DNA of 64,000 bases, taken from the NCBI GenBank assembly GCA_963576565.1, contig OY755042.1:102790185-102854184 (forward strand), given 5' to 3'. This document shows positions 44,911-55,960 of the stretch, one piece after another. The notes under the pieces are model-generated. The model was given only the letters and a program-made list of their open reading frames with translations, did not search any database and was not told the origin of the DNA. This stretch comes from Aspidapion aeneum (taxonomy: Eukaryota; Arthropoda; Insecta; Coleoptera; Brentidae). The position numbers and the translations under genes were made by a program. Within the stretch, counting starts at the first letter, position 1. Each line of letters starts with the position of its first letter.

Positions 44911-45230
44911 ATCCGTCATGGATCCATTTACTTTTCCTTCGTAGGAAAAATACCGTACACAACTCGATAGAAAGTCAACACTGGCGCCTCGTTCACAACA
45001 TTCATGCTTGTGTGAAATTTGTCACTTTCTTCTCTTGTTATGTAATATACTAATCCGTTCCTCCTTAAAATGGCTTAACGACTGAAAAGCGGTCACAATG
45101 ATTTAACGAATGAAAAACTATCACAGATAGGTAGAGTCGGGGACTTTTTAACTTGCCGTTGTATTTTTTTCTGTCAAAATTAATAATTTAAAGAAATCAT
45201 TTTTTTTTTTAAATATGTATGTATACAGAC

Positions 45231-46676
45231 GGGTAGGGGACAATTCGCCGCGGCCGATTCGCCGCGGTACAATTCGCCGCTTGCCGATTTGCCGCGGGGA
45301 CAATTCGTCGCGAGACTTTTTATTTTATGCTTTTATCATTGGCAAATGTTTAAACAGTTTTATTTAGCTTGACTTTATGTAATATATTTGTTTATTAGTT
45401 TGATCATAACTTTTTTGAAAGTTGTCCAACTAGGTATTTGGCGTTAGTATACAATTCAACAATTTTTTTTATTAGAAAAATAAATAAAATGACGGATCCA
45501 AAATGGCGGATTTTCCCATTTATGAACCGATATGGATCAAACTAGGAACTTTGGGGCGTTTCAGGTCACTAATTATGATTTCTAACTTAAACTTAAAAAA
45601 AAAACAAAATGGCGGATCCGAAATGGCGGATTTTCCCATTTATGAACCAATATGCATTAAATTTGATATTTTGGGGTGTTTTAGGTCCCTGATTATGATT
45701 TCTAACTTAAACTTTAAAAAAATCATCGCGGCGCTTTAGTAACTTAATACAATTTTTAACTTAAATTTAAAAAAAACAAAATGGCGGATCCGAAATGGCG
45801 GGTTTTCCAATTTATGAACCGATATGCATCAAATTCTGAACTTTGGGGTGTTTCAGGTCGCTAATTATGATTTCTAATATAAACTTAAAAAAATCAAAAT
45901 GGTGGATCCACAATGGCGCACTTTCTTATTAATAAACCGATTTGCCCTAAACTTGAAAACACCCGGGCGCCTATAAGTTAACTCAATACAATTTTTGACT
46001 TAAATTTTAAAACCTGAAAATGGCGGATTACTCGGGCCTAGGCCCCCCAAGCCTAAGATTTTTTTAGATATTTTTCACATATTTCATGAATAAAAAAATT
46101 AAAGAGTATAAAATTCGCCATCATGGGGATTTGCAGAGGCATCAGCCCCCCCCCCCCAATTTTGAGGCAAATCAGTTTATAAACAAGAAAGTGCGCCATT
46201 GTGGAACTGCCATTTTCATTTTGTTAAATTTAAGTCAAAAATTGTATTAAGTTACCTTAAGCGCCGCAATGTTTCAAGTTTGAGGCAAATCGGTTTATAA
46301 ATAAGAAAGTGCGCCATTGTGGAACCGCCATTTTGATTTTTTTAAATTAGGTTAAAAATAATAATCAGCGACCTGAAAGATCTCAAAGTTTGATGCAAAT
46401 CGGTTCATAAATAGGAAACTCCGCCATTTTATTTATTTTTCTAATAAAAAAATTGTTGAATTGTATTATACTAACCACCGAATAAAAGTTTGAAAAAGTT
46501 ATGATCAAACAAATAAACAAATATATTATATGAAGTCAAGTAAAATAAAACTGTTTAAATAATTGCCAATGGTATAATACCATAAAACAAAAATCTCGCG
46601 GCGAATTGTCCCCGCGGCGAATCGGCCGCGGCGAATCGGCTGCGGCAAATTGGCCGCGGCGAATTGTCCCATCCCC
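45231..46676. mobile_element. Foldback element with GCCGCGG repeat arms and 8 bp TSD
   Basis: Starts GGGTAGGGGACAATTCGCCG and ends CGGCGAATTGTCCCATCCCC. ATACAGAC is duplicated at 45223-45230 and 46677-46684. Each tip has about five 13-14 base units (ACAATTCGCCGCGG, GCCGATTCGCCGCGG). These are followed by some 180 bases of mirrored unique arm (TTTAAACAGTTTTATTT, GTTTGATCATAACTTTTT), then mirrored 120-150 base units carrying AATGGCGGATCCGAAATGGC. No transposase; the frame at 45503-45739 is unit translation. Confidence 0.92.
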
Positions 46677-46784
46677 ATACAGACAGAGGTAAGGTTCACA
46701 ATTTTTTTGTTTTGGTTTAAACTACTTTTCCGAATTTCAAATAGGGATATTTTTTATTTTCGAGGGCGGCAATGTAAAAAGTTC

Positions 46785-47405
46785 CTCTACATACTTAATA
46801 TACTCCAGTACAAGCACATACATAATATTCCAATACCCACGGTACCTGACCATTCATGATGCAAACATAAGGGCCTTGGGGTCGTATTATTGCAATACCT
46901 ACGGTACCTTACGATGCAGAATGCAAACATATTTGAAATAGCAATATCAATGGACACTAAGTCTATCCTTTTTGCGATCATTAAGTTAAAATGTCCTGAT
47001 TGTTTATACTTTCCACATGCATATTATTTTATTCGTGTATTCGTCATGTCAAATCATCGGCTCACAGTTGACAAAAACTCTATCTATGTAAATTTAATAT
47101 CTGTGCATTTTTCGTACCTTTATTTATGAATGTTTGCATCAAACGCCAACCATTGTGTAAATAGGTAACAGGGAGTATTGGAATATTACGTATATGAGTA
47201 CAAGTAGAAAGTAAATTAAAATTTGTAAAAGTAATACAAGTTTTACGTACATTTTTTTTCAATGTACTTGAACTGAGTATTAGTTACATAAAAAAAGTAC
47301 TTTTTTACTTAGGTACTTGACTTTAGTACTTCTAGTTTAGGTACTTGACTTTAATGCTTGAAGAACTTTACTTGACAGAATCATGAACTTTTTAAAATTG
47401 GTTTA
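46785..47405. repeat. Small inverted repeat and AAGTACTTG-type fragment
   Basis: ACTCCAGTACAAGCAC and AATATTCCAATACCC (46800-46840) mirror AGTATTGGAATATT and GAGTACAAGT near 47170-47205. 47215-47405 then carries AGTACTT words like the ends of the hAT-like element at 23012. Confidence 0.55.
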
Positions 47406-47424
47406 AGATAACAAGTAGTTTTGC

Positions 47425-47600
47425 CAGTGGCGCACCCAGGAATATGTCTTGGGGATGGGGCCAAGAGTCTTGGGGGAAGGGGGGCAAAATGCCGTATTTT
47501 ATGCTATTTTAATTTAATTAAATACGTCAAAAATGGTTTAAATTTGGGTTGGAAGGCACCGCGGTCCGTCTATCGTTTTACTTGAAGTAGAGTAGGTTGT
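47425..47600 (+). repeat. CAGTRGCGCACCC repeat, copy 3
   Basis: CAGTGGCGCACCCAGGAATA followed by G-rich runs and AAATGCCGTATTTTATGC, as in copy 1. Confidence 0.65.
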
Positions 47601-47877
47601 AAATATCTTGTATCCCTACTTTAAAGTTGGGAAATGTACAAATGTATGGCTAAGCATGGATTTCTAAACTACTTGGGAAGTGATGAAATTAAAGATCGAA
47701 AAACTTTATAAAAGATCATGCTCAGCCGGAAATTGGAGTATCACAACTTACTTTGTGTTAGTATATAACATTATAACGTCAAAGTGTAATGATATCTAGG
47801 TACACTCTTATATCGTAAATGTTTTCCCTCAAATGCCCCAACATGCGGTATAAACCGTTTTTCATAAGGCAGTGTCG

Positions 47878-48329
47878 TTATAATAAAATAGAGTAAGGAT
47901 AGCATTTATGAGCCCTTACAATTTCAGAGATGTCATTGGGCAGATTTTGCTTATAGAAAATCACAACTACATTTTTAATATAATCTATTCCCAGGTGAAT
48001 GATATGTAATAATTCACCTTCGTTACATTGCTTAGTTGTAAATTTTGTTACTGTAATCACTCATGTGGTTTGAGGGTAATATGTAATGTAAAAATTATAT
48101 AAAATTTACACTCTAATATCTTCAGGAACATATATTAGGTGCATCAAATCGTTAGTTACTTCAAATCTATACTCTATATATAAGTCTTTTAAAATTGGAC
48201 ATAACAAACCTGCTTTGAGTTTTTAAATTTTTCTTTTCCTTGTCACAAAGTTTAATATATATTTCATTAATGTGTAAGTTAACTACCAACTCATCTTCCT
48301 TTAAAAGCTGTATCTTACTTTTTAAATAT
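47878..48329 (-). pseudogene. P-like THAP transposase, middle part (left of LINE)
   Basis: Directly beyond the LINE insertion point the minus strand reads QYLKSKIQLLKEDELVVNLH then INEIYIKLCDKEKKN. In THAP9/P-type transposases a similar block (YL...L...E..V.L..DEIYVK) opens the catalytic core; here the usual aspartate is asparagine. A later frame, 48060-47878, reads IHLGIDYIKNVVVIFYKQNL, plausibly the next block of the same protein. It is the continuation of the relic at 52658-53605, separated by the Jockey-type LINE. Confidence 0.6.
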
Positions 48330-48388
48330 TGCACACTACTTTTTTTTTTTTTTTTTTTTTTTATTTGTCAAACACACTGTGTTTTTTT

Positions 48389-48394
48389 TTTATT
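48389..48394 (-). promoter_or_regulatory. Polyadenylation signal AATAAA of the Jockey-type LINE
   Basis: AATAAA on the minus strand, about 26 bases before the poly(A) tail. Confidence 0.6.
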
Positions 48395-48559
48395 ACAATC
48401 TAGTCAGTAAGACTAATTAGCAATTTTGTTTTAACTTAATTTACTAGAAAAGTCAGATTTAAACTTAGGGTTCACTCAACAGTTCTCCCCGCTTTGTTTA
48501 GTCTGTAACTCACAATTGTGTTGTGTTTATAGCATTATTTTGTTTTATGTGTAATTCAC

Positions 48560-51220
48560 TTAGTTTACTAGCTCAAACGGCTTCACTCTTTTTAGTCGTC
48601 GAACTAGCATAGTATTGTCTAGAAGCTGAATTGCTTCCACATTCACATGCCGATGGAGTCTATCTTCATGGCTTTTTGCATACTTTTTTATAGTCTCTGC
48701 TTTAGTTTCGATTTTTAGATCTCGATGAAGGTCACTATTTCGAACGTACCAAGGTGCATTCACAATGTTTCTTAATACTTTATTTTGAAATCTCTGTACA
48801 ACTAGAATGTTACTCTCTTTAGCACAACCCCATAGTTGAATACCATATGTCCATACTGGTTTCAGTATTTGTCTATAAAGCAGTAACTTATTATGAATTG
48901 TTAAATTGGACTTCCTTCCAATTAGCCAGTTCATTTTTCTATACCTTATCTCAAGTTCTTCTTTTTTTTTCTTAACATGTGCTTTCCAGCGCAATTTGGT
49001 ATCAAGTGTCATACCTAGATATTTTGCCTGATTTGAATATGGTACTGGAATGTTGTTAATTGTTATTTGTATGTGATTTATATTTTTGTTTGTAAAATCA
49101 ACATGAATTGATTTGGTTTCATTTAATTTTATTCGCCACTTTGTGGTCCAACTGTGAATTTGGGTGACTGCATCCTGAAGTTTCTCTATGCATTTTTCAA
49201 TAGATTTTTCTACCGTCAATAAACCAGTATCATCGGCAAATGTTGCTAAGTGACAATTTTCTGGCTTTGGGATATCACAAGTGAATAATAAGTATAGATA
49301 AGGGCCTAGTACGCTACCCTGGGGCATGCCTGCTTGAATTTCTCTTAAATTTGAGTATGAGTCTTCCTGTTTTACTCTAAAATGTCTATCAGATATGTAT
49401 GATTCCAAAATATCCGAATACTGTTTTGGCAGAAACCTTTTTAGTTTAAAATTAAGGCCTTCATGCCACACTTTGTCAAATGCTTGTGCTACATCTAGAA
49501 AAACTGCAGAACAAACGTTTCCCTCTTCTAGTGCTTTTTCTATTATATTAGTAATTCTGTGTACTTGATCTATCGTGGAATGCTTGTCTCGAAAACCAAA
49601 TTGATGAGATGGAATAATTTCTTGTCTTTCTATGATGGGTTTTATTCTTTTAAGCAATAATTTTTCATAGAGCTTGGATATAATTGGCAGCAAAGATATT
49701 GGCCTGTAAGATGACACGTCATGGAGTGGTTTTCCCGGTTTTGGAATCATGATAACTTCTGCAACTTTCCACAGTTTAGGTACGTACCTAAGCCTAAAAG
49801 ACGCATTAATTAGGTTGCATAGTTTTACGATAGCTTTTCTGGGGAGTTGTTTTATGACTACCCCGTTAATAAGATCATACCCTGGGGCTTTTTTCGAATT
49901 AATATTTTTGATTTCTGTTAATATTTCTTTTGGTGATGTAAGCTTAATATGGTCCTCGATTTGATGGGGTTCATTTAAATGAAAGTGTTCATCTGGTGCT
50001 TCGTGGGGCTGAAATGTTTTTTCTAAATGACTTGCAAAAATATCTGCTTTTTCTTCGTTACTCCTTGCCCACTGGTTGTTAGGTTTTCGTATGGGTGGAA
50101 TTTGGATAATTGGTCTTTTAAAATCTTTGGTTGCTTTCCAAAGGGAATAGTCGGTATTTTTATCATCTGTAAGCTCATTAAGAAAATGGTTAATAGATTC
50201 ATTTTTTATTACTAGAATTTCTCGCCTAATGCGCTGCGTCATGTTGTTGAGATTTGTTTTGTCCCGAGGATCACGGCTTTGTTGCCACTTTCTTCTTAGT
50301 TTCCTTTTTTCCAATATAAGGTCTCTAATTTCCTTTGGATAGTTTTTTCCCTTAAAAATTCTCTTTGGTTTTGGACTGTTTTCCCAAGCTGCTTGTTGAA
50401 TATTTGTAACAAAATAATCAACTTCTTTATCGATTTGTTCTGGCGTTTGCAATGGTACTGATAGGTTTATTTTTTCTGACAGACTTTGTTTAAAACTAAT
50501 CCAGTCAGTCAGTTTATTAACTAGTGAGATATTTGCTTCTTTCTTTATTATGTTTTTACTAAGAGTTAGAATAATAGGTGAATGATCTGAGTGTAAATCA
50601 AAACTTTCTTCTATATCTACAAAACTTAAAGATATATTTTTTACTATAAAAAAATCAATTAGATCTGGAATTTTTCCTGGATCTGTTGGATAGTATGTGG
50701 GCTTACCAGTTGATATCGGCTCACATTGATATTCACTAATAGCTTGCAAAAGTTCTTTTCCTTTAGAGTTCGTCAGTCTAGATCCCCAGTAGGTATTTTT
50801 TGCATTAAAGTCACCTCCAATTATAAAACGGTTTCCTAATTTTCTGAGAAAATTAAGATATTGATTTTTCTTTAGTAAGTGCCTTGGTGGTATATAGACA
50901 GCACTTATGACTAATGTATATGTTTTGGTTTTTACACTTACTAATGTAGCTTGAATCTCTATGGTTTTATATCCCATCTCCTCATAGTGTGATATATTTT
51001 CTTTAATTATTACAGCACTTCCCCCATGTGCAGTATTGCTAGGGTGAGTTGTATGATACACTTTATAACCTTTAAATTTAATGTGAGACTGGTTAGTGAA
51101 ATGCGTTTCTGACACAAGACAGACGTCAATTTTTTCTATGTCTAGAATAACTTGCAAGTCTTGCTGATGTTGCAAGAGACCATTGGCATTCCAAGCTAGG
51201 ATTCTAAGATTACTGACCAT
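48560..51220 (-). CDS. LINE ORF2: endonuclease/reverse transcriptase, intact
   Basis: 886 codons. Residues 1-220 are an apurinic-type endonuclease that nicks target DNA: N11/N13 in LAWNANGL, E38 in LVSETHF, D137 and N139 in GGDFNAKN, and D212-H213 in SDHSP. Residues about 480-750 are the reverse transcriptase: YRPISLLPIISKLYEK, D576 in AVFLDVAQAFDKVW, AGMPQGSVLGP (630-640), and FADD at 661-664, then KYLGMTLD (733-740). The tail has LKPVWTYGIQLWGCA (786-800), typical of the Jockey clade, and no RNase H. All catalytic residues I can check are present. The start (51220) overlaps the ORF1 stop by 11 bases, so translation probably depends on reinitiation. Its length fits the family. Confidence 0.95.
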   Translation of the reverse strand: MVSNLRILAWNANGLLQHQQDLQVILDIEKIDVCLVSETHFTNQSHIKFKGYKVYHTTHPSNTAHGGSAVIIKENISHYEEMGYKTIEIQATLVSVKTKTYTLVISAVYIPPRHLLKKNQYLNFLRKLGNRFIIGGDFNAKNTYWGSRLTNSKGKELLQAISEYQCEPISTGKPTYYPTDPGKIPDLIDFFIVKNISLSFVDIEESFDLHSDHSPIILTLSKNIIKKEANISLVNKLTDWISFKQSLSEKINLSVPLQTPEQIDKEVDYFVTNIQQAAWENSPKPKRIFKGKNYPKEIRDLILEKRKLRRKWQQSRDPRDKTNLNNMTQRIRREILVIKNESINHFLNELTDDKNTDYSLWKATKDFKRPIIQIPPIRKPNNQWARSNEEKADIFASHLEKTFQPHEAPDEHFHLNEPHQIEDHIKLTSPKEILTEIKNINSKKAPGYDLINGVVIKQLPRKAIVKLCNLINASFRLRYVPKLWKVAEVIMIPKPGKPLHDVSSYRPISLLPIISKLYEKLLLKRIKPIIERQEIIPSHQFGFRDKHSTIDQVHRITNIIEKALEEGNVCSAVFLDVAQAFDKVWHEGLNFKLKRFLPKQYSDILESYISDRHFRVKQEDSYSNLREIQAGMPQGSVLGPYLYLLFTCDIPKPENCHLATFADDTGLLTVEKSIEKCIEKLQDAVTQIHSWTTKWRIKLNETKSIHVDFTNKNINHIQITINNIPVPYSNQAKYLGMTLDTKLRWKAHVKKKKEELEIRYRKMNWLIGRKSNLTIHNKLLLYRQILKPVWTYGIQLWGCAKESNILVVQRFQNKVLRNIVNAPWYVRNSDLHRDLKIETKAETIKKYAKSHEDRLHRHVNVEAIQLLDNTMLVRRLKRVKPFELVN

Positions 51221-52595
51221 TTTGAGGCATATTGGTAGCTCCGTTATTGCTACTTTCTAGTTTAGTTAATCGCTCATCAAGTTTGTTCAATTTCTCCAAA
51301 ATTAATTGTAGTGTTTGTTCCATAGTATTTTGACTACTGATATTAATATCAGGTATAGTAGCTGTTGCTGCTACTTGGCTGTATGTCCTTGTCACAGAGT
51401 TTTGTGTGACTGTGTTTCTTGTCTGTTGGTTTTGTCTATTTGTACTCACGTTTGGTATGAGATTCGGTTTCTTAGGTTTATTTTTCAATTTTTGTATTTC
51501 CTTAGCAACAAGGCATCCTCTGTAGTTAGCAGGATGCGTGCCTCCACAGTGGATGCATTTTGGCTCAGATTCTTTTGGTTTGGGGCATTCTACAGTAAGA
51601 TGTTTCCCCGTGCATTTTACGCAACGTGGTTCTTTAGCGCAATATTTTTGCGTGTGTCCATAAGATTGGCATCTTTTGCATTGAGGGACTAACTTTGAGG
51701 TTTTTAGTGCTTTTATTTCCACTTCAATCCCAAGGATACTGGAAATTTCAAAAATTTTGTTGATATCTTCATCGTGGCTGAATGTGAGCATAAACATGTT
51801 AAGAGGTTGTCTTGTTCTCCATTTAAGTTTGTTGCTGGCCTCCAGTGCCTTAAAACCTTTTTTTTGTAGATCAGCTACAATTTTTTGTGGGTCACATGAG
51901 AAGTGTAGCCTATTCGCTATTACTCTAATTGGCCTTATTTGTTTGTTTTCGTATGAGTGCCATTGATGCTTTATTTCATTAAGCATTTTAGTAACCAGCC
52001 GATAGCTGTCTGCGTCTTGTACATTTATTTTAATATTTTCGTTATTTAAAACTTTTATTTTAACTCCTTGTATGATATTTAACTTTTCATAAATATCATT
52101 AAAATTATTTACGCCATTTACCATAATCGGTGGAGGTAATGGAGCTTTTTTAACCTTAGTTGGGGGTTCTTCATTTTGTGTTTTATTGGAGGGCTCTCCA
52201 GTGCCCGAGCTTTGTTGTGGTGGTGAGAGTGAAGTATCCATTCGACGTTTTTTCCAACCTTTTCCTTTTTGTCTGATCCACTCAGTTTCTCTTGCCAGAT
52301 CGTCCTCATCAGTAATGTAGTCCATGTCAGACTCTTCTTTTTTAGTGACTTTTGTCTCTAAATCTGCAAATTTTCTTTGCATACTTTCCAGTTGACTTCG
52401 GAGATAATCCACTTGTACACTAAGTGAATTTTTTTCGTTTTGGGATTTTTTCCATTCGCTATATAAAACTTCTTCATTTTGTGTTCTAGCATGGCTATCC
52501 TGAAATAATTCGGCATTATCCATTTTTTCTTGATTTTGTTTGGGCTTTTCGCTAATTTTTAAAACAAGTTTCATACTTTTTTTGCTTTTAAACAT
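51210..52595 (-). CDS. LINE ORF1: Gag-like nucleic-acid-binding protein, intact
   Basis: 461 codons. Residues 45-90 look like a coiled coil (SLSVQVDYLRSQLESMQRKF); 100-150 is basic and Q/S/P-rich. Residues 155-300 resemble the region before the knuckles of Jockey Gags (PRE_C2HC type). Three zinc knuckles follow: C306-x2-C-x4-H-x4-C319, C325-x2-C-x3-H-x4-C337 and C347-x2-C-x3-H-x6-C361. The last 40 residues contain a second predicted coiled coil (TLQLILEKLNKLDERLTKLE). The protein should coat the element RNA and form the particle that ORF2 works in. The ATG at 52595 follows a short leader and is the only in-frame choice near the 5' end. No stops or frameshifts. Confidence 0.93.
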   Translation of the reverse strand: MFKSKKSMKLVLKISEKPKQNQEKMDNAELFQDSHARTQNEEVLYSEWKKSQNEKNSLSVQVDYLRSQLESMQRKFADLETKVTKKEESDMDYITDEDDLARETEWIRQKGKGWKKRRMDTSLSPPQQSSGTGEPSNKTQNEEPPTKVKKAPLPPPIMVNGVNNFNDIYEKLNIIQGVKIKVLNNENIKINVQDADSYRLVTKMLNEIKHQWHSYENKQIRPIRVIANRLHFSCDPQKIVADLQKKGFKALEASNKLKWRTRQPLNMFMLTFSHDEDINKIFEISSILGIEVEIKALKTSKLVPQCKRCQSYGHTQKYCAKEPRCVKCTGKHLTVECPKPKESEPKCIHCGGTHPANYRGCLVAKEIQKLKNKPKKPNLIPNVSTNRQNQQTRNTVTQNSVTRTYSQVAATATIPDINISSQNTMEQTLQLILEKLNKLDERLTKLESSNNGATNMPQNGQ

Positions 52596-52657
52596 GATAT
52601 ATTATTTATAATACACATTGTATATAGATTCTCAACACAGGTATGATGCACACTACT

Positions 52658-53605
52658 GGAGAGATTACTATTTGTTAGCGATATTTTACAAATCAGTTTT
52701 TTTAATATTGCGAGGGTGCAGAAGACATATTACCTTAGTTTTGTAAATTGACATGTATGCATTGGATGTCTGGATAAACAAAGATGTAGCCAACATTAAA
52801 GTGTATCCACAATATCTTCGATTCTCAGGTGACCTTTTCAACAGACCTAATTGTTCAATAAGAAATGACAATTAAACACATTTTTCCCTCTCACTATCGA
52901 AAATGCCACTAAGGATTTCTATTACTTGATCAATCTTATCTTTTACCACTTCTTTCTTGCTTGCAACTTTCACTTCAATAAACTGCATTAGCTTTCAAGT
53001 GAAGCGGGGCTGTCCAAAAATAAAACTCCTACTTTTTTGGCAGTTTGTTTTTTGGTATGGACACATTGTTAACATTTACAAAAAATGACAGATCTCCCTC
53101 AACAACTAGAGATGATGATAACAGTGATGAATTTTTGTTTATTTTAGTATTAGATAGAACAATAAAATTTTGAAATGTCCTCAATATTTGATAAAACTTT
53201 TGATTTCTTATGAGCTTGAAGTGTTTCAAGACTTTCTTGTATTGCAGTTTCCATTTGTTGCCTCTCGACATCAGCTAATCGAACAGTACATACAGGTTGT
53301 CTACTTAGGTATTTCAGAACATTTTTAATAATCGTAGGTACATCATTTTCTGTTAATTTGGGTCTTTGTCTTTTTACATTTTTTAGCTATCCATTTACAA
53401 CACACTTATCAAACCAAATAACCTGGTCGTTAGGAAAATGTTTGATGCAAACTTGTGGAGGTTTTAAGATACTTAAATCATTAGGAGTTTTTCGCAACCA
53501 AATTTCATGCATTTGTTTATCCACTGGCAAATTAAAAGTTGACACATATTCGGTTTCAGTTTTATAGTTGAACCGACAACCAACAACACTACACGTTCGC
53601 GGCAT
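52658..53605 (-). pseudogene. P-like THAP transposase, N-terminal part (right of LINE)
   Basis: The ATG at 53605 opens a THAP zinc finger: C5-x4-C10 ... C53-x2-H56 with W36, FNLP and VCIKHF. A stop then follows at KCVVNG, but the family sequence continues: RPKLTENDVPTII, QMETAIQESLETL, SNIEDISKFY, LSSSLVVEGDLSFFVNVNNV (53271-53029), IEVKVASKKEVVKDKIDQVI and FLIEQLGLLKRSPENRRY with LATSLFIQTSNAYMSIYK and LLHPRNIKK (52871-52686). These are the N-terminal third to half of THAP9/P-element-like transposases. Several stops and frame changes. The LINE at 48341 landed just after HPRNIKK; the protein resumes at 48329. Confidence 0.8.
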
Positions 53606-55138
53606 TGTTTATCTTATAGGTATTTTCTTTTTAATTTACTCATTAGCCATTAATTATTTTAACGCAGATCACGACAGTCTTTTTCGTGGGCTGCGGAGTA
53701 ACCTGTAGCAAGTAACAACATACACACAAGCTTTCTGTTATTGACTCTAGATGGCACAGTCTAGTCAACATCTTTTTGGAATTATAGCGAATGTCAGGTT
53801 AAAAAAGTAATTGATTTAATTTCTTTTTAAATTTCCCTAAAATGTGTGAAATATTTTATATTCTATAATCCTTGGAAATATATATGGAAATACATCCTTT
53901 AATATTTGTATTTCTTTTCATGAATATATTATGAGACATTCTTAATATGTCTCTTACATCACATCTTAGATAAGACTCTTTGGCATACTCTTTTGTTATC
54001 TGGGTAGTTAATACCTTTTTTAAAAATTACCTCTTATCCTGAAAATTACAAAATGTAGTTGTTAAATACGGGTAGTCATACCGTAACAAAGTTTTAAAAA
54101 ATAATGTCACTTGATTATTAAAACAATATATCTATGTAAGAAAGACATTTCTATGTAACAAAAGAAAGTTACATGGTGGTTGCATCATTGCAAAGCTGGA
54201 TTGTCACAATGTTACGTAACAGAAGGGGGACATTTAACGTGGCATTTAACGGGATGGTGATGTAACATTGATTTATATGTTACTAAGTTAGTTACGTAAC
54301 AAAGTAACAAAACTCTGTTGATGCAATGTTAATGTTACAAAGTTTTACATTTTCTTCTTCTATTCAAAGAAGCCAACATGTGTTTTAGCGTTTTTAAAAA
54401 TTTTACTTAGCGTTGAAAAAAACACTAAGAAAATACCAAACAGAGTAAATTCCATAAATCAGGAATAGCAGACTACACTTGGTCAAACAAACATCGGGCA
54501 AAAAAAGAGAAAATGTTTTTGCACTTATTTGTTTAAATAAATACTTGCTCAAAAAAAAGGTTAAAATAAGAGTCGTCGTTTTTGAAACACACGATGTTTG
54601 TCGTCAACTGCTCATATTTAAAATAACTAAAATTGATAATTATTAACATTTTTAATAATTAAAAAAAGACGAGCAATAGCAAAACAAGGGTTTTTTTTTC
54701 AGACTTAAAAAAATATTGGATTTATCTCGCGGTTATTGAATTTTCTTTTAAGATAAATAAACAGAGGGGATATATCAAAATAGACCAACAATTTTTCCTG
54801 GCTTGGACTGCTCCTCCTGCTAGGAGGAGTTCATGCGCTGATACTCCTTCTGACAGGAAATAAATCTTTAAAGTATATAGTGGCGGAAAATAATAAAGAG
54901 GGACAAATAGACATTATTCGACAGCCATTTAGGTTCAGAATCACGAGCACTTTAGTTAAGGAATATGTTTACTCACTCCACAGAAAAACTAAGCTAGGTA
55001 TTCTGTGCTCACTGCACAGACTGGCCCAGATTAAGGAGTCACTAACTTTTTTCCAAGATATAAAAACTTACCTGAGAAGAGAATGCCGATAAACTTAGCA
55101 GGATCAGCTAAGAAAGCAAATACTATAATTACTAACAG
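53606..55138. other. Mostly unassigned; TTACGTAAC-rich patch
   Basis: 54110-54350 repeats GTTACGTAAC and ATGTAAC words with AGTTTTA near both edges, perhaps a decayed MITE. A frame at 54880-55092 (70 codons) shows no known domain. GCTCCTCCTGCTAGGAGGAG (about 54811) is a short hairpin. Confidence 0.4.
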
Positions 55139-55390
55139 AATTGGTGGTGATTCACAAAATCTAAATAAAGAATCCCTTCCTGCAACGTCATTTTCTAGCA
55201 GAAGGAATTCCATTTTCTTTCGATTAGGTTTTGTTTCTGAATTAATTAAGAAACTTTATGTTTATTTACTTACCAAAAACTTTATTTGAAACTAAGTACC
55301 TGAGTTGCCCGTATTTAATAAGTATTTAAAAGTTTTGTCAATTGTTCAAGAAGTACGTAGGAGGGCAGCAACCTTAACTTCATAAAGAAA
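55139..55390 (+). repeat. Dispersed repeat, direct copy at 57203-57540
   Basis: GAATTGGTGGTGATTCACAA, AGAATCCCTTCCTGCAACGT, TTCCATTTTCTTTCGATTAG and AGTTGCCCGTAT recur in the same order at 57203-57540, diverged. The frame reads similarly in both (IGG, ENL/QNL, KES, PA) and may be a shared coding remnant. Confidence 0.6.
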
Positions 55391-55394
55391 CGCA

Positions 55395-55960
55395 ACTGAG
55401 TTTCTTGAAACATTTCAGCCCATATTTGACCTATCTGTAACTTCGGAATGAGCTACAAAACTCATGCTTTGCGCAGTGGTAGATCTTCATAGAGTAAACA
55501 ATTTCATCAAGTTTCATGAGCTTCCATAAAGTTGGAAAGTAGTTACAAAAGTTTAAAAGACGTCGAGAAAAATCCCAAAATTTTAATTAACTCCTCTCCC
55601 CTATACATGTAAAGTTATCCAAAATAAAATTGCCCACTTCCAGAAACGCTAGAGAGCTGAACTTTGGCCGACTTATAGAATCTACGACAAAACTATAGGA
55701 AAAAATTAAACAAACTCCTAAAATTTTATTTTACTTCCCTCCACTATAAATGTAAAGCTATGTAAAAGTAACATTGCCACTTCCAGAAACGCTAGAGAGT
55801 TGAGCTTTGAAAGACTGATAGGAACTATGATAAAACTATAGGAAAAAATTTAAAAAATTCAAAGATTTAATTTACTTCCCTCCTCTATAAATGTTAAGTT
55901 ATGCAAAACCATTATTGCCCACTTTCAGAAGTAGAAACCTGGGTTTTATCAAACTGACAG
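55395..55960 (+). repeat. Tandem-repeat element, locus C
   Basis: Same head (TTTGACCTATCTGTAACTTC, CGGAATGAGCTACAAA) and ~120 base units (CACTTCCAGAAACGCTAGAG) as locus A, about four units. Confidence 0.85.

Larger units (their letters stand above)
48341..52646 (-). mobile_element. Full-length Jockey-type LINE, 11 bp TSD, poly(A) tail
   Basis: TGCACACTACT is duplicated at 48330-48340 and 52647-52657. On the minus strand the element has a ~51 base 5' leader, ORF1, ORF2 overlapping it, a ~200 base 3' UTR with AATAAA (48389-48394), and an uninterrupted 22-base A tail (48341-48362). Both ORFs are open to family length. It is inserted in an old P-like transposase gene. This is the only element here that could be active. 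Confidence 0.95.

Noticed and set aside
45503..45739. A 78-residue protein with two MADFPIYEPI-type repeats
   Set aside because: The repeat is at DNA level, mirrored in the other arm, and frames differ between units.
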